Below, piece after piece: positions 39,239-48,490 of a stretch of 64,000 nt of DNA. Both the position numbers and the translations under genes were made by a program. The DNA is taken from the NCBI GenBank assembly GCA_029319145.1, contig CP119753.1, forward strand, positions 2,728,001 through 2,792,000, read 5' to 3'. Position 1 is the first letter of the stretch; every line of letters begins with the position of its first letter. The notes below the pieces were generated by a model. That model was not told the DNA's origin, did no database searches, and saw only the letters and a list, made by a program, of their open reading frames with translations. This stretch comes from Microbacter sp. GSS18 (GTDB lineage Bacteria > Actinomycetota > Actinomycetes > Actinomycetales > Microbacteriaceae).

Positions 39239-41587
39239 ATGATCGACGACGACAGCACGCCCGACCTCCGGCACACCGACGGCGCGAGCCCGCGCGGCTA
39301 CGACGGCTTCGGAGGCGTCGTCGCGCCGAGATCGTCGCAGTCGACGCCGTGGTGGCCGGCCCCGAAGCGACCGCCCGAGAAGGCCCCCAACGTCATCGTG
39401 ATCCTGATCGACGACATGGGCTTCAGCGATGTCTCGCCGTTCGGCAGCGAGATCGACACCCCGGCGATCCAGGCGCTCGCCGACGACGGCTACCGCCTGA
39501 CCAACTTCCACGTCGCGCCCGTGTGCTCGCCGACCCGTGCGGCCCTGATGACCGGCTGCAACCCGCACCGCGCCGGCGTCGGATCGGTCGCGAACATGAA
39601 CCCCGGGTATCCCGGCATCCGCGGCGGACTCCCGACCGACATGCCCACCCTCGCAGAGACGTTCCGCGACAACGGCTACGCGACCCTCATGGTCGGCAAG
39701 TGGCACCTCACGCCCGAGACGAGCATGCACGACGGCGCCGACCAGTCCACGTGGCCGATCCAGCGCGGATTCGACCGGTACTTCGGGTCGCTCGAGGGCT
39801 TCACGACGATGTACCACCCGCATCGCATTCTGCGCGACAACTCCCCCATTACGGAGGAGTTCGCCGACGACGACTACCTCACCGACCGCCTCACCTCCGA
39901 GGCGATCGACATGATCGACGGCGTGCGCACCGGCGGCCCCGACAAGCCCTTCTTCCTCTACTTCGCCCACAACGCCGTGCACGGCCCGGTGCAGGCGACA
40001 CCCGCGGACACCGCTCCGCACCGCGGCCGGTACGACGCGGGGTGGGACGCGCTGCGCGCACAGCGCTTCGCCCGGCAGCAGGAGCTCGGCCTCTTCCCCG
40101 ACGAGACGGAGCTGTCGCCGTCGGGTCCGCAGAACACGCAGGGCGTGCCGCCATGGGAGTCGCTCGACGAGGAGACCCGCGCGCTCTACGCCCGCCACAT
40201 GGAGGTCTACGCCGGCTCGGTGTCGGGCATCGACCGCAGCGTCGAGCGTCTCGTGACGCACCTGAAGGAGATCGGCGAGTACGACAACACCATCATCGTG
40301 TTCGCCAGCGACAACGGCGGCACCGCCGAGGGCGGCGTCACCGGCACGCGCAGCTACTTCAGTCAGTTCACCTTCGCGTCGGGTCTTCCCGACGACTGGG
40401 TGCGCGATGTGCCGCGGCCCCTCGACGAGATCGGCGGGCCCCGCGTTCACGGCCACTACCCGGCCGGCTGGGCGCACGTGTCGAACACTCCGTTCCGCCT
40501 CTACAAGGGGTCGGTGCACGAGGGCGGCATCCGCAGCCCGCTCATCGTGAGCTGGCCGGCGGGACTCCCTCGCACCGACCCGGATGCCGGCATCCGGCGC
40601 GACTTCGCGTTCGTCGCCGACCTGGCGCCGACGCTCGAGGAGCTCACCGGCGTCAGGCGGCCCGAGACGCTGCGCGGCGCGCCCACCGTCGCCCCGGACG
40701 GCGCGAGCTTCGCCGACGCGCTGCGCGGCGCATCCGACGCAGACCGCGGCAGCGATGGGCAGCACGTCACCTTCATGGGCCAGCGTTCCTACTTCGAGGG
40801 CCGATTCAAGATCGTGGGCATGGGCTGGGAGAAGGGCGGCGACGGGCCCGCGTTCTGGAAGCTGTACGACATCACCGCCGACCCCACTGAAGTCGACGAC
40901 ATCGCCGGCGATCACCCCGAGGTCGTCGCCGATCTCGCCGAGAAGTGGCGGCGTGCCGCCTGGCACAACACCGTCTTCCCGCTGCCCGACGACCCCACGA
41001 TGCTGGTGAAGGTCCCGTCGACCGACCTGGAGCTCGAGCAGCCCGTCCGGCTTCGCCCGGGCGCCCCCGGACTGGAGCGCGTGCGGTCGTACAAGCTCAT
41101 CGCGATGCGCTCGTTCACGGTCACGGCGCGGTTCGACGGCCCCGTCGGCGACGGCGTGATCGTCTCGCACGGCGACCAGGGCGGCGGGTACATCCTGTTC
41201 GCCGAAGCGGGCGCGCTGCACTTCTCGTACAACGCCTACGGCGATATGCACCGCGAGGACATCGCCGTCGGGGATGCTGTCTCGACCGTCACGCTGTCGT
41301 TCGAGGCCCGCGAGGAGTTCACGTGGGACATCGCGGTGGACGTCGACGGCACCCGGACCGTCCTGGCCGAGCGGGTGCCGATGCTGATGGGAATGGCTCC
41401 GTTCACCGGCATCAGCGTCGGCTACGACGGCGGCGGCCCGGTCGACTGGGACCTTCACGAACGCCACGGCTGGTTCCGCTATCACGGCGGTCTGCGCGAC
41501 GTCGCCTACGCCCCCGGCGCCAAGGCGCCGTACAACGACGAGATCGTCGTCGCGATCGACGAGATCAGCGCTCGGCTCATCGACTGA
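39239..41587 (+). CDS. Arylsulfatase, type I (formylglycine-dependent)
   Basis: 782 residues. NVIVILIDDMGFSD gives the calcium-binding aspartates, and VCSPTRAALMTG is the C-x-P-x-R formylglycine signature (C96). GKWHL, HNAVHGP and FASDNGG are further sulfatase motifs. The C-terminal 200 residues (about 590-780) form an extra beta-rich domain found in large arylsulfatases. No signal peptide is visible, so it acts in the cytoplasm. Activation needs the FGE encoded at 19022-20017. ATG at 39239 after AAGGAG; TAGGGT at 39210-39215 is a likely -10. Confidence 0.93.
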   Translation: MIDDDSTPDLRHTDGASPRGYDGFGGVVAPRSSQSTPWWPAPKRPPEKAPNVIVILIDDMGFSDVSPFGSEIDTPAIQALADDGYRLTNFHVAPVCSPTRAALMTGCNPHRAGVGSVANMNPGYPGIRGGLPTDMPTLAETFRDNGYATLMVGKWHLTPETSMHDGADQSTWPIQRGFDRYFGSLEGFTTMYHPHRILRDNSPITEEFADDDYLTDRLTSEAIDMIDGVRTGGPDKPFFLYFAHNAVHGPVQATPADTAPHRGRYDAGWDALRAQRFARQQELGLFPDETELSPSGPQNTQGVPPWESLDEETRALYARHMEVYAGSVSGIDRSVERLVTHLKEIGEYDNTIIVFASDNGGTAEGGVTGTRSYFSQFTFASGLPDDWVRDVPRPLDEIGGPRVHGHYPAGWAHVSNTPFRLYKGSVHEGGIRSPLIVSWPAGLPRTDPDAGIRRDFAFVADLAPTLEELTGVRRPETLRGAPTVAPDGASFADALRGASDADRGSDGQHVTFMGQRSYFEGRFKIVGMGWEKGGDGPAFWKLYDITADPTEVDDIAGDHPEVVADLAEKWRRAAWHNTVFPLPDDPTMLVKVPSTDLELEQPVRLRPGAPGLERVRSYKLIAMRSFTVTARFDGPVGDGVIVSHGDQGGGYILFAEAGALHFSYNAYGDMHREDIAVGDAVSTVTLSFEAREEFTWDIAVDVDGTRTVLAERVPMLMGMAPFTGISVGYDGGGPVDWDLHERHGWFRYHGGLRDVAYAPGAKAPYNDEIVVAIDEISARLID

Positions 41588-41628
41588 CGGGCCCGAAGAC
41601 CGAATCGAACGTCCATAGAGGGGGACCC

Positions 41629-42000
41629 ATGACCGCAACCGCCATCACCTGGCTCGCCCACAGCGTCGACGCCGAGCAGCTCGCCAGGGCCCGCGCGTTC
41701 GTCGAAAGCATCGGACTCGACGTGATCTCCGACACCGGCGACGTCATCATGGCGCAGACGGCCCGCGGCGACATCGTCGAGTACTGCGGTCCGGACGCCG
41801 AGGTGCCGCCGCACCTGTTCGCCGGTCAGTCCCAGGTCGCCGGGTTCCTCGTCGAGGACCTCGATGCCGCCGTCGCCCGGCTCGCTGAGCAGGGATTCGC
41901 AACCGTCGGGGACGCAGGGGAAGGCGGGGGCGTGAGGTTCCAGCATGTGATCGGGCCCGCGGGCGACGTCGTCGGACTCGTGGCGAGGCAGCCGGAATAG
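41629..42000 (+). CDS. VOC (glyoxalase/bleomycin resistance) superfamily protein
   Basis: 123 residues, one or two beta-alpha-beta-beta-beta modules, ending in FQHVIGPAGDVVGLV. Small single-domain VOC proteins act as lyases, dioxygenases or binding proteins. It lies 41 bp downstream of the sulfatase on the same strand and is probably cotranscribed. ATG at 41629 follows GAGGGGG. Function not assignable. Confidence 0.7.
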   Translation: MTATAITWLAHSVDAEQLARARAFVESIGLDVISDTGDVIMAQTARGDIVEYCGPDAEVPPHLFAGQSQVAGFLVEDLDAAVARLAEQGFATVGDAGEGGGVRFQHVIGPAGDVVGLVARQPE

Positions 42001-42009
42001 GAGTCGTCG

Positions 42010-42807
42010 TCAATCGGCGATCAGCGTCCCGCCGTCGATGACGATGTTCTGGCCCGTCACGAACGCCCCCGCGTCGGATGCCAGCCACACCACCGCGCCG
42101 GCCACCTCCTCCGGGCGGCCGAACCGACCCAGCGGAGTGCGCGCCAACCTGACTCTGGCGCGCTCGGGGTCGTCGGTGATCGGCGTCGCGAAGCCGGTAT
42201 CGATCACTCCCGGCGACAGAGCATTGACGCGCACGCCGCGACCGCCCCACTGCACCGCGAGATTGCGCGCCACCTGAGCGTTCGCAGCCTTCGTGGCCCC
42301 GTAGCCCGAGATCGCGGTGTTGCCGCGGAGACCGGACAGACTCGACATCACGAGGAACAGCCCGCCGCCGGACGCCGCGATCGAGGGCAGGCCATGCTCG
42401 GCGAGTCGAAGCACCGAGCGCACGTGCAGGTCGAACATCGCGTCGAGCGCTGCCAGGGCCTCATCACCGCCCGGGTGGTCGCCGGCATCGGGAGGGTCGG
42501 CGGCGAAGCCGGCGTTGGCGAACACGACGTCCAGTCGTCCCCATCGTCCGATCGCCTCGGCGACGAGCTGCGCCGGCGCATCGGCGGCGGCCACATCACC
42601 GTCGACGCCCACCGCGGTCGCGCCCGCGTCGCGCAGCCGCCGCGCGACATCGTCCGAGCCCTCCAGGCCCGCGACGATCACCTTGGCTCCGGCCGCGGCG
42701 AGCGCGGTCGCGCTCGCCAGTCCGATGCCCGACGTGGCCCCGGTGACGAGCGCGACTCGTCCGGCCAGCGAGAAGAGCGTCTGCGGCGCGAACGCGGCCA
42801 GCGTCAT
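42010..42807 (-). CDS. Short-chain dehydrogenase/reductase
   Basis: 265 residues: VTGATSGIGLASATALAAAGA cofactor motif, VFANAGFAAD, catalytic YGATKAANAQ and C-terminal TGQNIVIDGGTLI. The ATG overlaps the stop of the RpiB-like gene (TGATG). Last gene of the eight-gene aromatic operon; may oxidise or reduce an alicyclic or keto intermediate after ring cleavage. Confidence 0.88.
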   Translation of the reverse strand: MTLAAFAPQTLFSLAGRVALVTGATSGIGLASATALAAAGAKVIVAGLEGSDDVARRLRDAGATAVGVDGDVAAADAPAQLVAEAIGRWGRLDVVFANAGFAADPPDAGDHPGGDEALAALDAMFDLHVRSVLRLAEHGLPSIAASGGGLFLVMSSLSGLRGNTAISGYGATKAANAQVARNLAVQWGGRGVRVNALSPGVIDTGFATPITDDPERARVRLARTPLGRFGRPEEVAGAVVWLASDAGAFVTGQNIVIDGGTLIAD

Positions 42808-43325
42808 CAGTCGTGCTGGACGGCGATCTGCTCGGGCTCGAGCTGGACGGCCCAGCCCTCGATGGTGCCGGAGTTCTCGTACTCCTCGATCTGCAGGATG
42901 CGGCGCCCGGTGTCGACGTTGTGCGGCAGCGACGTGGTGACGAACGCGGCGATCGTGAGCCACGCGTTCTCCTCGAACGCGATGCCCTCGAAGACGAGCA
43001 CGTTGGCGTCGACGGTCTCGCGCGTGGTCGCCGCCGCGCGCGGCGATGCCGCGGTGACGGCGCGCGCCCCGTTGACCTTGTTGGCCGCGACGACGCCGGC
43101 GGCCGGCTCGTCGACGACGAGCACGCCGAACGCGTCGACGCCGGCATCCTGGTCGGCGATGACGGCCTTTCCGACCGTCACCGCGAAGATCGGGTAGTCG
43201 TCGCCCGGGTCGAGCGCCTCGGCGCCGTGCCAGACGACCTCGTGACCGCCGGCTCGGGCCCGCGCCTCGAGGGCGCGGCCGAGCTCGTAGCCGGCGTGAT
43301 CGGCGGCGAAGTGGATCTTGGTCAT
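42807..43325 (-). CDS. RpiB/LacAB-fold protein lacking isomerase active-site residues
   Basis: 172 residues. The N-terminus (IHFAADHAGYEL, DDYPIFA) and AANKVNGARAV clearly match ribose-5-phosphate isomerase B. However, the catalytic Cys-Gly-Thr-Gly loop (ICGTGxGxSIAANK in RpiB) reads VVDEPAAGVVAANK (70-83), and the catalytic His-Asn before TNVL is replaced by Glu-Thr (RETVDANVL). It should therefore not isomerise sugar phosphates. It is the seventh gene of an aromatic catabolic operon, where a new role is likely. ATG at 43325 after GAGGAG. Confidence 0.8.
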   Translation of the reverse strand: MTKIHFAADHAGYELGRALEARARAGGHEVVWHGAEALDPGDDYPIFAVTVGKAVIADQDAGVDAFGVLVVDEPAAGVVAANKVNGARAVTAASPRAAATTRETVDANVLVFEGIAFEENAWLTIAAFVTTSLPHNVDTGRRILQIEEYENSGTIEGWAVQLEPEQIAVQHD

Positions 43326-43357
43326 GTCTTCTCTCCTCGCTGGGACGTCGGGGCCGG

Positions 43358-44296
43358 TCACACCGGGGGCGCGACGAACAGGCCCTTGTCGATGTCGTTG
43401 AAGGACTCGCGCGCGATGATCTCACTCATCACCTGCGCGGTGCCCCACTGGTCCTGGTTCGACAGCTGCGAGATGTCGAGGCGGTGCGGCTCCCAGTTCT
43501 CCTCGTCGAGCACCGACAGCTCGGTGGTGTACTCGATCGTGTTGCCGGCGGGGCTGAGGAAGTAGGCGAACGTGTTGTCGCCCGCGTTGTGCCGGCCCGG
43601 GCCCCAGATCATGCGGGCGCCCGAGCGCAGGATCTTGCCGGCGCCGCGCATCCACTCCTCGATGCCGCGCATCTCGAACGACAGATGGTGCAGCGAATGG
43701 TGCGGGCCCATCGCGACCGCCACCGAGTGGTGGTTGGGGTTGCAACGCATGAAGTGCATCATGTTCGCGCCGTCCGGGCGGATGAGCGAGTCCGAGATCG
43801 AGAAGTCGAGGTGGTCGACGTACCACTGCGCCGTGGCGTTGAGGTCGGCGGAGTTGAACACCACGTGAGAGAGCTTCGCGGGGATCGGCTCGCGCTCGCG
43901 GATCTTGCGGGCGGTGCGCGTCTGGTACCCGGTCGAGAACTCCAGCACGCGGCCGTCACCGTCGAACACGCGGAAGCCGTAGCCGCCGCCGAAGCCGTCG
44001 AGGTCCTGCGGCTCGTGCACGAACTGCACGCCCTCGGCGTGGAGCTTGTCGGCGAGCTCCTGCAGGTCCTCGCGCCCGTCGACGGCGAAGCCGACCAGGT
44101 CGATCCGCTTCTCGTCATCGCGCAGGCGCAGGATGAACGGCTCGGTGGAGCCCTCGGCGGCCAGGTAGCTGATGCCCTCTTCGGCGTGCACCTCGGTGAG
44201 ACCCCAGTACTTCGTGAAGAAGTCGCGCTCCTCCTCGAAGTTGGGCACCGCGAGTGCGGCGTAGCGCAGATGCGCGACCAGTCGCTTCGTCATCAT
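43358..44296 (-). CDS. Type I extradiol dioxygenase (VOC superfamily)
   Basis: 312 residues with two VOC domains. Metal ligands read as H144 (KLSHVVFNSAD), H204 (SLHHLSFEMRG) and E255 (GNTIEYTTEL), the 2-His-1-Glu triad of catechol 2,3-dioxygenase-type enzymes. HFMRCNPNHHSVAVA and FAYFLSPAGNTIEY are strongly conserved in this family. It should open a catecholic ring next to the hydroxyls using Fe(II) and O2. ATG at 44296 overlaps the upstream FAH stop (ATGA); a second ATG follows directly. Central enzyme of the operon. Confidence 0.9.
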   Translation of the reverse strand: MMTKRLVAHLRYAALAVPNFEEERDFFTKYWGLTEVHAEEGISYLAAEGSTEPFILRLRDDEKRIDLVGFAVDGREDLQELADKLHAEGVQFVHEPQDLDGFGGGYGFRVFDGDGRVLEFSTGYQTRTARKIREREPIPAKLSHVVFNSADLNATAQWYVDHLDFSISDSLIRPDGANMMHFMRCNPNHHSVAVAMGPHHSLHHLSFEMRGIEEWMRGAGKILRSGARMIWGPGRHNAGDNTFAYFLSPAGNTIEYTTELSVLDEENWEPHRLDISQLSNQDQWGTAQVMSEIIARESFNDIDKGLFVAPPV

Positions 44297-45324
44297 CGAC
44301 CTTCTTTCTGTTCGGATGCCGCGGCGAGCGCGGCGGATTCGTTCGGGTTGTGCCGGAGGCGCGGCCGGGGCGACGCCGGCGGAAGATCCGGGGCCGCGAC
44401 GCAGGCGCCCACGCGGGCGGTCAGTTCGCCGACGCCGTGGACGGTCATGGCGACCTCGTCGCCCTCCTGCAGCGGCGGTGGCGTGAGGCCGCCGTTGCGG
44501 CCCCACAGCTCGCCGAGGCAGCCGCCGTTGCCGATGGTGCCCGAGCCCAGCACGTCGCCGGGCTTGACCACCGAGTTGCGGGAGGCGTAGGCCACCAGCA
44601 CCGGGAACGGCCAGCCCATGTTCGAGATCAGGTCCTCGCCGATGAGCTCGCCGTTGACGCGCACCTCGCCGCGCACGGCGAGGAAGCCGTCGGCGTCGAG
44701 GTGCGGCTCGAGCTCGTCGGCCGTGACGATCCATGGTCCGAGAGACGTGCCGAAGTCCTTGCCCTTGGCGGGACCGAGCCGAACCTTCATCTCGCGGCCC
44801 TGCAGATCGCGCGCCGACCAGTCGTTCATGATCGTGTAGCCGAAGATGTGGGATGCCGCCTGCTCGGGCGTGAGGTTCACGCCGTCGGAGCCGGACACGC
44901 CGCCGACGACGGCGGCGAGCTCGAGCTCGAAGTCGAGGCGCTCGGTCACCGGCGGCGAGACCGGCTCGCCGGGCCCGAGGATCGTGTGCGGATTGGTGAA
45001 GTAGAAGGTGGGGTACTCGTACCACTCGTCGGCGACGTGACTTTTGCCCTCGACCCCCGCGCTGACGCCCTCGACGTGCTCCTCGAACGTGACGAAGTCG
45101 CGGACCGAGGCGGGCACGAGCGGCGCGAGCAGTGTGACATCGGCGAGCGGCGCGCCCTCCGGACCCTCGGCGAGCGCAGCCGCATGAAGCGTCTGCGCCG
45201 CTCCGAGCCCGTCCGAGAGAACGTCGGCGACCGTCTTCCCGGCGGGGAAGGGGATCACCCGCTCGTCCTCGACGAAGCCCTCGCCGATCGTCCCGTCGGA
45301 GTGCTGCCAGCGGGCGATCCTCAT
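44293..45324 (-). CDS. Fumarylacetoacetate hydrolase family protein
   Basis: 343 residues, long for the family. VTFEEHVEG, the metal acids in LDFELELAAVVGG, FGYTIMNDWSARDLQ and KPGDVLGSGTIGNGG match the group that includes fumarylacetoacetase-like enzymes. It likely hydrolyses the ring-cleavage product or a derived diketo acid. ATG at 45324 overlaps the amidohydrolase stop; its own stop overlaps the dioxygenase start. Confidence 0.9.
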   Translation of the reverse strand: MRIARWQHSDGTIGEGFVEDERVIPFPAGKTVADVLSDGLGAAQTLHAAALAEGPEGAPLADVTLLAPLVPASVRDFVTFEEHVEGVSAGVEGKSHVADEWYEYPTFYFTNPHTILGPGEPVSPPVTERLDFELELAAVVGGVSGSDGVNLTPEQAASHIFGYTIMNDWSARDLQGREMKVRLGPAKGKDFGTSLGPWIVTADELEPHLDADGFLAVRGEVRVNGELIGEDLISNMGWPFPVLVAYASRNSVVKPGDVLGSGTIGNGGCLGELWGRNGGLTPPPLQEGDEVAMTVHGVGELTARVGACVAAPDLPPASPRPRLRHNPNESAALAAASEQKEGR

Positions 45325-46325
45325 GCCTGCACCCCCACCGTCACGAGGGCGTCGGCGTTGGCCGATAGGATGCGGCGCTCGACCTCGGTGGTGAGCCCCG
45401 CGGACTTCACGAACGCGACCGGGTCGGTCGAGCCCATGTCGAACGGGTAGTCGCTTCCGAGCACGACCTGCGTCGAGCCGACGGTGGCCAGCAGGTGGCG
45501 CAGCACCGCCGGATCGTGGATGACGGTGTCGAACCAGATCTTGCGCAGGTACCAGGACGGCTCGTGCGCGCACTTCTGCGCGTCCGGCCGGACGCGCCAC
45601 GCGTGGTCGGAGCGGCCGATCGCGGTCGGCAGGTACCCGCCGCCGTGGGCGGCGACGATCTTCAGGTCCGGGTATCGGTCGAGGACGCCCGAGAAGATCA
45701 GGTGCGACAGCGCGACGGCGTTCTCGACCGGCTGCCCCACGGTGTTGGCGAGGTAGAAGCGGTCCAGACGCTCGTCGAGGCTGCAGCCGAACGGGTGCAG
45801 GAAGATCACGGCGCCGAGGTGCTCGGCGCGCTCCCAGAACGGTTCGAGCCGCACGTCCGACAACTCGACGTCGCCGGCGAACGACGAGATCTCGACCCCG
45901 GCGAGCCCGTGCCCGAGCACGGCATCATCGAGCGCGTCGACGATGAGCTTGGGATGCTGCAGCGGCACGACGCCGAGACCCACCAGACGGTCGGGCGCCT
46001 GGGCGACATGCTCGGCGACGAGCCGGTTAGCCTCGGCGGCGACCCAGGCCGCGAGGTCCCCGGGCGCCCACGGATAGAAGTGGTTCGGCGACGCCGACAC
46101 CCACTGGCGATCGACTCCCTGGCGGTCCATGTCGGCCAGCCGCACGTTGACGTCGGTGAGCTTGGGGATGCGCGACCCGACCATCGGGCCCGACACCGCC
46201 TGGCTCGCGGCGCCGTTGCGGCGCAGCTCGAGCGCCGCCGCCTCGGCGACGAGCTCGGGGGCACGACGCTCGACCTCGGCATGGAGGCCGGGCATCAGCA
46301 GGTGCGCGTGGACGTCGGTGGTCAT
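45321..46325 (-). CDS. Amidohydrolase, ACMSD/gamma-resorcylate decarboxylase type
   Basis: 334 residues. TDVHAHLL supplies the first metal His pair (H6, H8); IVAAHGGGYLP and VLGSDYPFD supply the later His and Asp. This arrangement is typical of amidohydrolase-2 enzymes that decarboxylate aromatic acids (gamma-resorcylate, 5-carboxyvanillate, aminocarboxymuconate semialdehyde) or hydrolyse lactones. In an operon with a FAD hydroxylase and a ring-cleavage dioxygenase, decarboxylation of an aromatic acid or of a cleavage product is most likely. 4-nt overlaps on both sides. Confidence 0.88.
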   Translation of the reverse strand: MTTDVHAHLLMPGLHAEVERRAPELVAEAAALELRRNGAASQAVSGPMVGSRIPKLTDVNVRLADMDRQGVDRQWVSASPNHFYPWAPGDLAAWVAAEANRLVAEHVAQAPDRLVGLGVVPLQHPKLIVDALDDAVLGHGLAGVEISSFAGDVELSDVRLEPFWERAEHLGAVIFLHPFGCSLDERLDRFYLANTVGQPVENAVALSHLIFSGVLDRYPDLKIVAAHGGGYLPTAIGRSDHAWRVRPDAQKCAHEPSWYLRKIWFDTVIHDPAVLRHLLATVGSTQVVLGSDYPFDMGSTDPVAFVKSAGLTTEVERRILSANADALVTVGVQA

Positions 46326-47455
46326 GCCGGCTGCGCCATCTTCTGCGCGATGCCGAAGATCAGGCCGCCGGCGTCGGCGTCCCGGTCGCCGTCGATCTGC
46401 CACTGCGCCAGCTGCACCGAAGCCTCGACCACTGCGGTGGCGCGCGGCAGGCGCCGCGCGTGGAAGGCATCCCACAGGCCCTGGTCGACCTGGTCGCCGC
46501 CGGTGAGCAGCTCGGTGAGGACGAGGGCGTCCTCGAGCCCCTGCGCGGCACCCTGCGCGATCGTCGGAGGGCAGCTGTGGGCGGCGTCTCCGATGATCAC
46601 GACACGACCGCGGTTCCAGGGCTCGGCGACGACGTGCTTGGTGAACCACGTGTAGTTCGCGTGTGCGCCGGCCTCGAGATCGGTGCGGATCGCGTTCCAC
46701 GGACCGGAGTACGCCCGCGACTCCTCGAGCATGATGCGGGTCGCCTCCGCGTCGCTGACGCCGACGCGGTCCTGCGCCTTCTCGACGAGGAACGCGTACA
46801 TGGAGTCCTCGCCGGTGGGCGTGTAGCCGGCGATGTACACCGGGCCGCCGTAGTACAGCTCGCTGCGGACGACCTCGGCGGGGCGCGACACGAACGTGCG
46901 CCAGATGCCCATGCCCACGGGCTCGGGCTTGGTCTCGATGCCCATCAGATCGCGCACGGTCGAGTTCAGCCCGTCGGCCCCGATCAGCAGGTCGTAGGTG
47001 CCCGCCGACGCGTCGTTGACGAACACCTCGACGGCGTCGCCGCTCTGCTCGATGCCGGTCACCTTCGCGCCGAACGTGGCGTTCACGCCGGCCTTCTCCG
47101 CGTGAGCGAAGAGGATGCGCGCGAGCTCGGGACGGGGCATGCCCATGGCGGCGGGGTAGTCCGGGCCGCCGGTCTTGACGTCGGGCAGTTCGGCGACGAT
47201 CGGGGCGTCCGGGCCGGGAGCGCGCAGGTTCAGCCCCTCGAAGGGGTAGCCGGCGGCCTTGATCTCGTCCCACGCGCCGAGCGTGTCGAAGGCGCGCAGA
47301 GCGTTGCCCTGCAGCGAGATACCGGAGCCGAGGGCGCTGAGCTCGGGCTGCGCCTCGAAGAGATCGACGGTGACGCCCGCCTTGGCGAGCTGGATGCCTG
47401 CGGCGAGGCCGGCGACGCCGGATCCGGCGATGGCGACCTTGTTCACTGCGGTCAT
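46322..47455 (-). CDS. FAD-dependent aromatic hydroxylase (salicylate hydroxylase-like)
   Basis: 377 residues of class A flavoprotein monooxygenase. VAIAGSGVAGLAAGIQLAKAG binds the ADP part of FAD, LIGADGLNSTVR is the DG motif and IGDAAHSCPPTIAQGAAQGLEDA the second FAD/substrate motif. It should hydroxylate, possibly with decarboxylation, a phenolic acid to make the catecholic substrate of the dioxygenase. A GAGAGG site lies 10 nt before the ATG, and a 42-bp gap separates it from the cyclase gene. Confidence 0.92.
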   Translation of the reverse strand: MTAVNKVAIAGSGVAGLAAGIQLAKAGVTVDLFEAQPELSALGSGISLQGNALRAFDTLGAWDEIKAAGYPFEGLNLRAPGPDAPIVAELPDVKTGGPDYPAAMGMPRPELARILFAHAEKAGVNATFGAKVTGIEQSGDAVEVFVNDASAGTYDLLIGADGLNSTVRDLMGIETKPEPVGMGIWRTFVSRPAEVVRSELYYGGPVYIAGYTPTGEDSMYAFLVEKAQDRVGVSDAEATRIMLEESRAYSGPWNAIRTDLEAGAHANYTWFTKHVVAEPWNRGRVVIIGDAAHSCPPTIAQGAAQGLEDALVLTELLTGGDQVDQGLWDAFHARRLPRATAVVEASVQLAQWQIDGDRDADAGGLIFGIAQKMAQPA

Positions 47456-47497
47456 GGGGAAGAACCTCTCTGTTCCTGCGGGTGTTCTCGGGTGTGT

Positions 47498-48490
47498 CTA
47501 GAGGATGGCGACGGGGTTGATCGGCGAGCCCACGGCCCCGGTGATCGGGAGCGGGGCCGCCGACAGCAGGAAGGCGTACCGCCCGGTCTCGGCGCACGCG
47601 GCGGCGAGCTCGTCGAGATTCCACATCTCGCCGATCGTGAGGCCCATGTTCGGGATCACCACCTGGTGCAACGGCTGGAACGACGGTGCGTCGAACTCGT
47701 TCGGGCGGACCTCGAAGCCCCACGTGTCGGTCGCGATAGCGGCGATCTCGGTGCGGTGCAGCCATGCGGCGGTGGTCAGCGACAACCCGGGTGCGGGCCC
47801 GCCGGCGTAGTCGCCCCAGCCGTCACGGCGGGTGCGGGCGTACTGTCCGGTGCGAACGACGACAATGTCGCCGCGTCCCACCTCGACACCCTGGGCGGCC
47901 GCTGTCGCCTCGAGGTCGGCGACCGTGATGGCGTAGCCGTCGTCGAGCTCGCCGGAGTCGGGCCGCAGGTGTCGACCGACGTCGAGCAGCACGCCCCGCG
48001 AGACGATCACGGATGCCGCATGCTCGATGCCCGTGACCAGGTCGCCGTCGCTCGTGACGACGTCGCCGGCCCGGCGCCCGTTCCACGCCGTGCCGTGGTC
48101 GAAGATGTGCCCGAGGCCGTCCCACTGCGTCGAGCACTGCAGCGGCATCGCGATGACGTCGTCGGCCCCGCCGATGCCGTGGGGGAAGCCCTGGGCGCCG
48201 CGCTCGGCATCCGTCCCGGTGTCGGTCATGGTGTGCACCGGGTTGGTGCGGCGGCGCCATCCCTTCTGCGGTCCGTCGGTGTCGAACGCCTGCGCCAGCG
48301 AGACGACCCGGCCCTCGCTCACGAGGCCGGCGGCCTCGACGCGCTTGTCCGCGTCGATGAAGTTCAGCGTGCCCAGCGCGTCGTCCTCGCCCCAGCGACC
48401 CCAGTTGCGGAACGCCTCGGCGCGCGCGGCGATCTCGGCCTCGGGGTTCTGCCGGTCGAGGTCGGCGGGGTTCTCCGACGGCGCGGTCAC
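47498..48490 (-). CDS. Cyclase-family (kynurenine formamidase-like) metal hydrolase
   Basis: 330 residues. The PF04199-type active site appears as STQWDGLGHIFDHG in place of the HxGTHxDxPxH of kynurenine formamidases, and VVVRTGQ and PNMGLTIGEMWNL are further family motifs. Such proteins hydrolyse cyclic amides, lactones or activated carbonyl compounds. GTG start at 48490 overlaps the FAH stop by 4 nt. Second gene of the operon. Confidence 0.85.
   Translation of the reverse strand: MTAPSENPADLDRQNPEAEIAARAEAFRNWGRWGEDDALGTLNFIDADKRVEAAGLVSEGRVVSLAQAFDTDGPQKGWRRRTNPVHTMTDTGTDAERGAQGFPHGIGGADDVIAMPLQCSTQWDGLGHIFDHGTAWNGRRAGDVVTSDGDLVTGIEHAASVIVSRGVLLDVGRHLRPDSGELDDGYAITVADLEATAAAQGVEVGRGDIVVVRTGQYARTRRDGWGDYAGGPAPGLSLTTAAWLHRTEIAAIATDTWGFEVRPNEFDAPSFQPLHQVVIPNMGLTIGEMWNLDELAAACAETGRYAFLLSAAPLPITGAVGSPINPVAIL

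Noticed and set aside
39209..41638. Very long open frame on the minus strand (about 809 codons)
   Set aside because: It is the exact antisense shadow of the arylsulfatase gene, which has all sulfatase motifs and a good ribosome-binding site; the shadow product is Arg/Asp/Val-rich low-complexity sequence.
42807..43325. Functional ribose-5-phosphate isomerase B
   Set aside because: The catalytic Cys loop and His-Asn pair are replaced, so an isomerase call would be misleading.
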